Assembly (NCBI GenBank): GCA_007128275.1
Contig: SKXR01000053.1
Location: forward strand, 1-5,447
DNA length: 5,447 nucleotides
Reading direction: 5' to 3'
From: Kiritimatiellia bacterium
Lineage (GTDB): Bacteria > Verrucomicrobiota > Kiritimatiellia > SLAD01
The translations under genes were made by a program, and so were the position numbers. Numbering within the stretch: position 1 is the first letter of the stretch; every line of letters starts with the position of its first letter. Shown piece after piece: positions 1-5,434 of this stretch. The notes under the pieces are model-generated. The model did no database searches. It saw nothing but the letters and a program-made list of their open reading frames with translations, and was not told where the DNA came from.

Positions 1-2259
1 AGCGCGCCGTTCTGGATCTATAACGCCCTGCACGGCTGGCCCTCTTTTGCGTTCGCCGGAACGTTCGGACGCGTCAAGCTGACCGATGGCCTGCTCTGGT
101 TCTTCACCGACCGCTTCGCCAGCCTGATGCTCCCGACCGCCGGGCCCATATGGCTACGTTACGTCGTAACCGCGCTCTACATGGCGCTCACTCTCTTCTC
201 GCTCTATCTGCTCTGGCGCACCGCACGCGCGAAAGACGAGCGGCCCCTGTTCATCACGTTGCTCGGACTGTTCCTGTTCACGATCCTGTTCTCGGTCCTG
301 TATGCCAGCTCGCATTTTGCGGCCATTCCCACCCCGCGCTATTTTCTGCCCATGGTCGCCCCGCTGGCGGTGCTGCTGGGCGTCGCGGTCACGCGGATTG
401 CGCGGCGCCTGCCCGCTCCGGTCGCCTGGCTGCCGGTCGTATTCCTGATCGCCATGCAACTGCCGGTCTTCGGCTGGGCGCGCGGGTTCGAGCAATCCGC
501 CCGAGCCCAGCAGGAACGACTCGAACAATTTGCCGAGTTGCTGGACGAAAAAGGCATCGACACGCTGTACGCCGTCAACCGGCGCCGTTCCTGGAACTTC
601 GCGCTCCGCGAACGGTTCGCCTTTGTGGATCTACGCCACGACTTCTATCTTCCGCACGCGCAACGCGCCGAGTTGACGAGCTGGATCGCCGTGCTCGACA
701 ATTACGGACTGGTCGCGGACTTCATACGGACAACAGGCGGACACATGGATATTGCGGCAGACGGTCGCTTGTCGGTGCAATACGGATTCCAAGCGCCGCA
801 AGACGTTTGGGAGGAGATTCCACCCGAGGCGTGGCGTACGGTGACCGACCGGCAGGGAACGGATGTGCGCGATGTCCTGACCGACGGCCGGCTACACACG
901 TATTGGGAAACGGCGGACGAAGATGAACTGGTCATCGCCTTCAAGGAGCCGACGACGATCCGCGGATTTCGCATGCTGGCGACACATCCGAAAGGCTATC
1001 CCTTCCGATGGAGCGCAGCCGGACGAACGGCGGACGGAGAGCGGATCATGCTGCACGAGCGACAACCCTTCACCCAGTATTTCTGGTCCGGCCCCCGCCC
1101 GTACTGGGGCGGCCCCTATCATCGTATGGAGGTTCGATTTGCGCCACACGAACTCACGCACCTGCGCATCACGTACCATCCCGAACGGGACGACTGGAAT
1201 TGGTCGACGCATACTTTGCAGGTGTTCGGACCGTCGGACGCGCCGGCGGTGCTCGAACCCGATGCAACCGCCGAACTGATGGACCGTTTGAACGAGCGCG
1301 GCATCCGCCGGCTCTACGCGGACCGCTGGTTGGCCAATCGCGTTCATCGCCAAAGTGACGGGCGCATACAAACCACGCTCGACCCGACCATCTTCCCGGC
1401 TGACGCGCCGTTGCTGGAAGCGCCGATGGAGTTATCACCCGACACCGCCCTCATCACACGCGCCGAAGACGCACCCGCCCTGCGAAGAAGTTTAGGGGGC
1501 CGAAACCTGACATGGAAGGAAACGTCCGTCGGACCATGGACCCTGTTTGACGGGTGGCCGTATGAGGAACCGCTCGATCCCGGCCTGCACTGGACGGGGT
1601 TCGGCGCATTGCGCGATGACGGGCGCTGGGCCACCACGCTTTATCAGCAGGCCACCGAACGCATCGCGCAGGATCTAATCGATACCGAAACGCGCGACTT
1701 ACTCGAAGCATCCCTCGCCCACAACCCGCACCTCTATTCCGCGCGACGCGCGTTGCCGGACGTCTTGCGGCGACTGGGCGATCAAGGGGCGGCGGAAGAG
1801 GCTGAAGCCATATTGCGCGAGACAACGGAACCTGAATACGGCGCGCACATCCGATATCCCAACGGGGTTGAGTTTCTCGGTTATCGGCTTGAACCGACGC
1901 CTGCGCGCCCCGGGGAATCCGTGCGCATCACCTACTTCTGGCGCTGTCCGCCCGATTTGGTCACGCACCATTATGCCGTCTTTGTCCATTTCCGAAGCGA
2001 CCGGCGTATCGTGTTTCAGGATGATCATATATTCTTAAGCGACTTCCCGCACCCGTTGCTGACCGCACAACCGGACCATCCCGTGTTGACCGTAACGCGG
2101 GCCGTGCAGGTGCCCGCCGAGATCGGCGCGGGCCCCATCGAGATCGTGATCGGGACGTATGATCGACGGCACGGCAATCGCCTGCGCGCCCGCACCGATC
2201 TCGCCACACGGCGGAACGCCGTGACCTTGCCGGCGCCGCTTGAAGTTGAAATGAGGTAG
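1..2259 (+). CDS. PMT/ArnT-like GT-C membrane glycosyltransferase, 3' part (5' end outside window)
   Basis: The frame is open from base 1, so this is the last 752 residues of a longer protein. The ATG at 127 is internal. Residues 3-14 (PFWIYNALHGWP) resemble the periplasmic loop of dolichyl-phosphate-mannose transferase-like (GT39/PMT_2) proteins. Membrane segments follow near 53-72, 83-103, 114-132 and 140-158. The rest looks soluble and should face the periplasm. A segment with KGIDTLYA starts near 175. A discoidin (F5/8 type C)-like beta domain lies near 289-410, with DVLTDGRLHTYW and LVIAFKEPTTIRGFRML. A second segment with RGIRRLYADRW follows near 433, then a TPR-like helical pair near 562-608. 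The C-terminal beta domain near 616-747 has EFLGYRLEP, PGESVRITYFWR and AVFVHF, typical of extracytoplasmic domains on such enzymes. The likely role is transfer of a sugar from a polyprenyl-phosphate donor; acceptor and sugar are unknown. The catalytic N-terminal loop is not in the window, so activity cannot be judged. Confidence 0.8.
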   Translation, partial: SAPFWIYNALHGWPSFAFAGTFGRVKLTDGLLWFFTDRFASLMLPTAGPIWLRYVVTALYMALTLFSLYLLWRTARAKDERPLFITLLGLFLFTILFSVLYASSHFAAIPTPRYFLPMVAPLAVLLGVAVTRIARRLPAPVAWLPVVFLIAMQLPVFGWARGFEQSARAQQERLEQFAELLDEKGIDTLYAVNRRRSWNFALRERFAFVDLRHDFYLPHAQRAELTSWIAVLDNYGLVADFIRTTGGHMDIAADGRLSVQYGFQAPQDVWEEIPPEAWRTVTDRQGTDVRDVLTDGRLHTYWETADEDELVIAFKEPTTIRGFRMLATHPKGYPFRWSAAGRTADGERIMLHERQPFTQYFWSGPRPYWGGPYHRMEVRFAPHELTHLRITYHPERDDWNWSTHTLQVFGPSDAPAVLEPDATAELMDRLNERGIRRLYADRWLANRVHRQSDGRIQTTLDPTIFPADAPLLEAPMELSPDTALITRAEDAPALRRSLGGRNLTWKETSVGPWTLFDGWPYEEPLDPGLHWTGFGALRDDGRWATTLYQQATERIAQDLIDTETRDLLEASLAHNPHLYSARRALPDVLRRLGDQGAAEEAEAILRETTEPEYGAHIRYPNGVEFLGYRLEPTPARPGESVRITYFWRCPPDLVTHHYAVFVHFRSDRRIVFQDDHIFLSDFPHPLLTAQPDHPVLTVTRAVQVPAEIGAGPIEIVIGTYDRRHGNRLRARTDLATRRNAVTLPAPLEVEMR

Positions 2260-2273
2260 CGACGCTTTGGGGG

Positions 2274-2299
2274 CGGCTCAGCGGGAGCTTCGCCCTCCA
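2274..2299 (-). repeat. REP of a second family (GGAG plus hairpin with tandem G.A mismatch)
   Basis: Read on the minus strand it starts with T then GGAG. The arm GGC, GA, AGC follows, then loop TCCC, then GCT, GA, GCC. Three base pairs, two G.A mismatches and three base pairs close a 4-nt loop. The sequence differs from the other repeats here but the plan is the same. It begins 14 nt after the stop of the upstream gene. Confidence 0.65.
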
Positions 2300-2320
2300 T
2301 TGACGTGCGCATACGGGAAT

Positions 2321-2345
2321 TGGAGGGTCGAGCTATGCGAGACCG
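2321..2345 (+). repeat. REP copy, TC/GA stem variant, loop TAT
   Basis: A full 25-bp copy: T, GGAG, left arm GGTCGAGC, loop TAT, right arm GCGAGACC, G. It contains GGAGG at 2322-2326 and ATG at 2335, which opens an 8-codon ORF (MRDRRAHT) ending at 2361. That ORF is not in frame with the next gene. Confidence 0.85.
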
Positions 2346-2363
2346 GCGCGCGCACACGTGAAC

Positions 2364-2388
2364 TGGACGGTCGAGCTATGCGAGACCG
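2364..2388 (+). repeat. REP copy with altered tetranucleotide (GGAC)
   Basis: It matches the copy at 2321-2345 except that GGAG reads GGAC. The hairpin arms are intact. The change also breaks the GGAGG Shine-Dalgarno match, although its ATG at 2378 is in frame with the downstream gene. Confidence 0.8.
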
Positions 2389-2395
2389 GCTTGCA

Positions 2396-2420
2396 CGGCG
2401 TCGCGTAGCTCCGCCCTCCA
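2396..2420 (-). repeat. REP copy, CG/CG stem variant, loop TAC
   Basis: On the minus strand: T, GGAG, arm GGCGGAGC, loop TAC, arm GCGACGCC, G. The two stem pairs that differ from the TC/GA variant are both compensated. It forms an inverted pair with the copy at 2442-2466. Confidence 0.85.
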
Positions 2421-2441
2421 TTGACGTGCGCGTACGGGAAT

Positions 2442-2466
2442 TGGAGGGTCGAGCTATGCGAGACCG
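2442..2466 (+). repeat. REP copy overlapping the likely start of the second membrane gene
   Basis: It is identical to the copy at 2321-2345. Its ATG at 2456 is in frame with the downstream glycosyltransferase-like gene. Confidence 0.85.
2443..2458 (+). promoter_or_regulatory. REP-borne Shine-Dalgarno and start codon
   Basis: GGAGG at 2443-2447, 8 nt, then ATG at 2456-2458. The spacing suits initiation and no other in-frame start nearby has a comparable site. Whether ribosomes use it is inference. In RNA the ATG would lie at the top of the REP hairpin, which could limit access. Confidence 0.45.
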
Positions 2467-4747
2467 GGCGCCCCGCCTGTTCTTGTCTATTCTTTCCCTC
2501 TTGATTCACCGCGACACTCCTGTTACATATCCATGCAAGGTGAATACTTCGGGAAGGCCGGGAAGGGGCCATCGCGATGGCCTTTGGCAGACCCTGTTTG
2601 CGATCCTTATCGCCACAGGGCTTTTGGTGGTTCTCCACGAGACCGGCAAGTTCGTCCGGGTCGAATACGTCGGTTACCTCTGGATCTGGCTTCCCGTCTT
2701 GCTGCTTCTATTGGTGGTCCTGAAACAACGGCCCGCCGCTTTCCCGCTCCATCCGATTCCGCGTCCGTTGCGCCCGGCGTTTGTTCTGCTGGTGTTTATG
2801 CTGCTGGCGCTGTTCACCGGTTGGCCAGAACATCGCTGGTTCTATTTCCTGCGCTGGAACCGGCCGACTTGGCCGCATCTCTGGGGTCCCTCCACGATCG
2901 CCATGGTGTTCTTTGTTCTGACGGCGTTGCTCACCCCGCTGTTCCTGCGTCCGCGCAAATGGCTCGCATCGGCGCTCTGGATATTGCTGGCTCTCGTCAT
3001 GATCCACTGCCTGCTCACGTTGTATCAGCATACGGGTTGGATCCTGATGATCCGCGACGATCATCCGTCGTTCGCCTTCCGCATCTGGAAGGTCAGCGAA
3101 GTCTTTCCCCGCCTCGAATCCTACGTCCCCTTCTGGAACGGCGGCGAGATTCACGCCTACGCGCTCACCTCCGGCGCGATCGGCCCGGCGTTGCTGATGT
3201 ACCCGTTCATCAAATGGTCCTCCATCGAACAGGTTCATACGCCGGCCATCGGCGTCCTGTTCATCATGGTAGTGCCGCTGCTCGCCGTCTGGGCGGCTCG
3301 GATCGCGGGCCTGCGACGGAGCAGCCAGGTTGCCGCCGGCTTCCTTGCGCTGTGCACGACGCAGTTCTATCATCTCTGGCTTGTTCAGTTCGGAACCATC
3401 GGCGCGAATTTTGCCGCAGCCTTCGTCATGCCGTTTGCCGCGTGCCTGTACCGTGTCCTGTTTTTCCAGGATCACAGCGTAAAACTCGGCGTCTATACGG
3501 TCATCGCGGGCGTGTTTCTGTTGATGTGGCCGCCGGGCGCGGCCATGGCCGGACTCGTCACGCTCGGCGTGCTGGTGAACGTGAAACAATGGAATTGGCC
3601 GACCTGGCGGTTTCTGCTGATCTGCGCCGGGTGCGTTGCGCTGGTTCACGCGCGCCAGTACCTCGTCATTGCCGGTTCGGATATCTGGGGTTTGATTACC
3701 GAAGATTCACCCGATCCGGAAGTCAGCACCGGACTATTCGTCCTGCAACTGGACTGGCTATTGGATGCTAAAGGCTGGTTGCGCGCGCATTTCCGGCAAG
3801 CCCATCCCCTGATTCTCTTCCTCGGTTTGGCGGGCGTGTTCGTCGCTCCGCGCCGTTCCATGCGCCGATTCTATGTTCCGATCGTCATCGGTATGACCCT
3901 GTTGACCATGGCGGGCCCGGAGATCGTGCCGGCCCTGCAACTCGAACGCATGATCATTCCCCTGCTCTTCGCCGCAGTCATACCCGCCGCACTTTGCGTC
4001 GGGGCACTACTCGATATGCGCGGCGCGCAATGGGCGTTGCCGCGCGCCATGCTGGTAGCCCTTTTGATCCTCACCGGCGCAAACGTCCAACGCCTTTGGA
4101 ATAACGAAGGTCTCGCGCGCCACCAGATCGCGTCACCCGAGTATTTCGACATGGTGGACTTCATTCAGCGGGAAGTGCCGACCGGCACGCGCCTGCTGTT
4201 TGCCGGGCGCACCGTTCACAGCTACGGCGGGGGGCATGTGGCGTTGCTGCCCTACCTGACCGGCCGCGAGATGATGGCCTGCGATTATTATCATTTTGAC
4301 CCCGCGCAGATCGAATACAACTATCCGACGCGTATCTGGCGCGAATCGCCGGAGTCCATTCCTGAATTCCTGCGCCTCTACAACGTGTCCATGGTGACGA
4401 CACGCCGTCCGGAATGGCGGGAACGGTTTCGCGCGCAACCCGAACGCTACGAGGAGGTCGCCTCGTTCTGGGATGAACGCGTCACCTTCTTCCGTGTGAC
4501 CGACGCGGACCACACGCCGTTTGTTAAGGGTAAAGGCCGCGCACAGGGCGACCTCAACCGCATTGCGGTGCGGCTTGACGATCCCGACGCCGAAGCGGTG
4601 TTGTCGTACAACTGGCATCCGCGCCTGTACGCGGACGATGACCGCGTAGAGCTTTTCCCGTTTGACGCCGGGCGCGGCGCGGTTTTGATTGGTATACGAC
4701 CACAGGGGGTCTCCGAATTCACGATACGCCATCGAAACCGGTTGTGA
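2456..4747 (+). CDS. Multi-pass GT-C-like membrane protein (PTPS-related/YfhO type)
   Basis: A 763-residue protein from the ATG at 2456. This start was chosen for its REP-borne GGAGG; GTG at 2540 (735 residues) is a serious alternative because the first clear membrane helix starts only at about residue 43, after the basic stretch GRPGRGHRDG. The open frame extends upstream to TTG 2267, but that part is translated repeat. Roughly 13 hydrophobic segments lie between 43 and 540. The loop near 200 reads RDDHPSFAFRIWKV, followed by VPFWNGGEIHAYAL and a GPALLMYP segment. Acidic residues in an early outer loop, then a W..G motif, are typical of the 6-pyruvoyl-tetrahydropterin-synthase-related and YfhO membrane families. 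A soluble tail of about 220 residues follows, with VPTGTRLLFAGRTVHSYGGGH and LTGREMMACDYYHF, ending in a beta-rich stretch. The probable role is lipid-linked sugar transfer in envelope glycan synthesis, with substrate unknown. It lies downstream of another GT-C gene on the same strand, and its stop is 4 nt before a REP. Confidence 0.8.
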   Translation: MRDRAPRLFLSILSLLIHRDTPVTYPCKVNTSGRPGRGHRDGLWQTLFAILIATGLLVVLHETGKFVRVEYVGYLWIWLPVLLLLLVVLKQRPAAFPLHPIPRPLRPAFVLLVFMLLALFTGWPEHRWFYFLRWNRPTWPHLWGPSTIAMVFFVLTALLTPLFLRPRKWLASALWILLALVMIHCLLTLYQHTGWILMIRDDHPSFAFRIWKVSEVFPRLESYVPFWNGGEIHAYALTSGAIGPALLMYPFIKWSSIEQVHTPAIGVLFIMVVPLLAVWAARIAGLRRSSQVAAGFLALCTTQFYHLWLVQFGTIGANFAAAFVMPFAACLYRVLFFQDHSVKLGVYTVIAGVFLLMWPPGAAMAGLVTLGVLVNVKQWNWPTWRFLLICAGCVALVHARQYLVIAGSDIWGLITEDSPDPEVSTGLFVLQLDWLLDAKGWLRAHFRQAHPLILFLGLAGVFVAPRRSMRRFYVPIVIGMTLLTMAGPEIVPALQLERMIIPLLFAAVIPAALCVGALLDMRGAQWALPRAMLVALLILTGANVQRLWNNEGLARHQIASPEYFDMVDFIQREVPTGTRLLFAGRTVHSYGGGHVALLPYLTGREMMACDYYHFDPAQIEYNYPTRIWRESPESIPEFLRLYNVSMVTTRRPEWRERFRAQPERYEEVASFWDERVTFFRVTDADHTPFVKGKGRAQGDLNRIAVRLDDPDAEAVLSYNWHPRLYADDDRVELFPFDAGRGAVLIGIRPQGVSEFTIRHRNRL
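2501..2529 (+). promoter_or_regulatory. Weak candidate promoter upstream of GTG 2540
   Basis: TTGATT at 2501-2506, a 17-nt gap, then TACATA at 2524-2529 with TG two bases upstream as in extended -10 elements. The -10 match is poor. If real, transcription would start near 2536 and favour a nearly leaderless GTG start at 2540 over the ATG at 2456. The stretch 2467-2539 is richer in T than the flanking coding DNA. Confidence 0.15.
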
Positions 4748-4751
4748 GCGA

Positions 4752-4776
4752 CGGTCTCGCGTAGCTCGACCCTCCA
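4752..4776 (-). repeat. REP copy, TC/GA variant, loop TAC
   Basis: A full copy on the minus strand starting 4 nt after the stop of the second membrane gene. A 25-nt spacer separates it from the next copy in the same orientation, giving a 50-bp period. Confidence 0.85.
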
Positions 4777-4801
4777 GGGGTGTGGGTCGTGCGGATTGGG
4801 T

Positions 4802-4826
4802 CGGTCTCGCGTAGCTCGACCCTCCA
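4802..4826 (-). repeat. REP copy, TC/GA variant, loop TAC
   Basis: It is identical to the copy at 4752-4776. It forms an inverted pair with the copy at 4846-4870 across a 19-nt spacer. Confidence 0.85.
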
Positions 4827-4845
4827 TGAGTGAAGATGATGTGGT

Positions 4846-4870
4846 TGGAGGGCGGAGCTATGCGACGCCG
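4846..4870 (+). repeat. REP copy, CG/CG variant, loop TAT, just upstream of the RAYT gene
   Basis: The arms are GGCGGAGC and GCGACGCC around TAT. It contains GGAGG at 4847-4851, 8 nt, and ATG at 4860. It ends 23 nt before the transposase start. Confidence 0.85.
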
Positions 4871-4889
4871 AAGATTACGAAACAGATGA
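4860..4889 (+). CDS. Possible 9-codon leader ORF upstream of the RAYT gene
   Basis: The ATG at 4860, inside the REP, follows GGAGG with 8-nt spacing and opens MRRRRLRNR. The TGA at 4887-4889 is 4 nt before the RAYT ATG. The RAYT start has no Shine-Dalgarno of its own, so termination here could feed reinitiation by translational coupling. The arrangement is seen directly; translation and any regulatory role are inference. Such a short ORF could arise by chance. Confidence 0.3.
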   Translation: MRRRRLRNR

Positions 4890-4893
4890 TAAA

Positions 4894-5379
4894 ATGGATC
4901 AAGACACCACACCACCAACCCGCAAACGGCCCGCGCATCCTGCACCGCTGGAACGGTCGGACCGACCGACGGTGTTGATGGTGACCACGTGCGTGAAAGG
5001 GCGGCGGTCGCTGCTCGCCCGAGATGAGGTGCATTCCTTGTTACGGGATGTCTGGCTGCGCGCGGACCATTGGCAAGTTAATCGCTATATCTTAATGCCG
5101 GACCATGTACATTTCTTTTGTTGCCCGGCGAGATCCCAGACCTCGTACAAGACATGGCGCGAGTTCTGGCGAGCGACGGCCACGCGCGAATGGCCGTTTC
5201 CAAACGAAGGACCAATTTGGTTACGGGACGATTGGGATACGCAGATGCGCAGTGCGGAACAGTTTACAGAGAAATGGCATTACGTGCGCGAGAACCCCGT
5301 GCGCAAGGGGCTGGTTGCCCGCGCAGAGGATTGGCCTTATTGGGGAGAGGTATTTCCGTTTGTTTGGATCGAACGGTGA
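4894..5379 (+). CDS. REP-associated tyrosine transposase (RAYT, Y1_Tnp/IS200-like HUH)
   Basis: A 161-residue HUH single-strand endonuclease-type transposase. The core starts near residue 26 with the strand TVLMVTTCV. The metal-binding pair is H71 and H73 in RYILMPDHVHFF. The likely catalytic tyrosine is Y130 in EKWHYVRENPVRKGLV, followed by AEDWPYWGE. The middle part, W88 to W109, and WLRDDWDTQ fit the small RAYTs. All key motifs are present and no frameshift is seen, so it is probably active or recently active. Family members cut and rejoin single-stranded DNA at REP hairpins next to a conserved tetranucleotide, GTAG or GGAG. The REPs around it carry GGAG. The ATG at 4894 was chosen because the next in-frame ATG (4978) would remove part of the first strand. 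No Shine-Dalgarno precedes it; a REP-borne leader ORF ends 4 nt upstream. The stop lies 5 nt before the next REP. Confidence 0.9.
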   Translation: MDQDTTPPTRKRPAHPAPLERSDRPTVLMVTTCVKGRRSLLARDEVHSLLRDVWLRADHWQVNRYILMPDHVHFFCCPARSQTSYKTWREFWRATATREWPFPNEGPIWLRDDWDTQMRSAEQFTEKWHYVRENPVRKGLVARAEDWPYWGEVFPFVWIER

Positions 5380-5384
5380 GAAGA

Positions 5385-5409
5385 CGGTCTCGCATAGCTC
5401 GACCCTCCA
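5385..5409 (-). repeat. REP copy, TC/GA variant, loop TAT
   Basis: A full copy 5 nt after the RAYT stop. It is the only minus-oriented copy here with loop TAT. Its 25-nt spacer nearly matches that after the copy at 4752. Confidence 0.85.
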
Positions 5410-5434
5410 AGGGTGTGGGTCGTGCGGAATGGGT

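Larger units (their letters stand above)
2291..2466. repeat. REP array between the two membrane genes, with a 55-bp block repeated 121 bp apart
   Basis: Bases 2291-2345 and 2412-2466 are identical except at one position (A at 2311, G at 2432). Each block is the inner end of a minus-strand REP, a 21-nt spacer starting TTGACGTGCGC, and a full plus-strand REP. This is a BIME-like inverted pair. A further plus-strand REP at 2364-2388 lies between the blocks. The conserved spacer shows that the pair was copied as a unit rather than formed by separate insertions. The inverted pairs could fold into long hairpins in mRNA, but no T-run follows them. Confidence 0.85.

Noticed and set aside
2267..2455. 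Upstream extension of the second membrane gene from TTG 2267
   Set aside because: It translates the REP array in varying frames (for example DGRAMRDR and EGRAMRDR) and has no ribosome binding site at the TTG.
2396..2490. Inverted REP pair as intrinsic terminator
   Set aside because: The pair can fold strongly but no run of T follows. The downstream stretch is only T-rich with mixed bases.
2708..3649. 313-codon ORF on the minus strand
   Set aside because: It lies fully opposite the membrane gene, has a composition dominated by R, Q, E and D as expected of an antisense frame, and shows no domain.
2533..3771. 412-codon ORF from ATG 2533 on the same strand
   Set aside because: It overlaps the membrane gene in another frame and its product lacks membrane helices or recognisable motifs. 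It is a high-GC shadow frame.
4752..4870. Regular 25-bp repeats with 19-25-nt spacers, CRISPR-like at first sight
   Set aside because: Copies occur in both orientations, the spacers are themselves conserved between arrays, and a RAYT lies next to them. This is a REP array.
4133..4945. 270-codon ORF on the minus strand reaching across the second REP array
   Set aside because: It runs antisense to the membrane gene end and then through REPs. The product is a shadow frame joined to translated repeat.
5267..5397. Antisense ORF of 43 codons started by the minus-strand REP ATG at the RAYT 3' end (MRDRLLTVRS...)
   Set aside because: It has the REP-borne ribosome binding site but is otherwise just the complement of the transposase end, with no support for translation.
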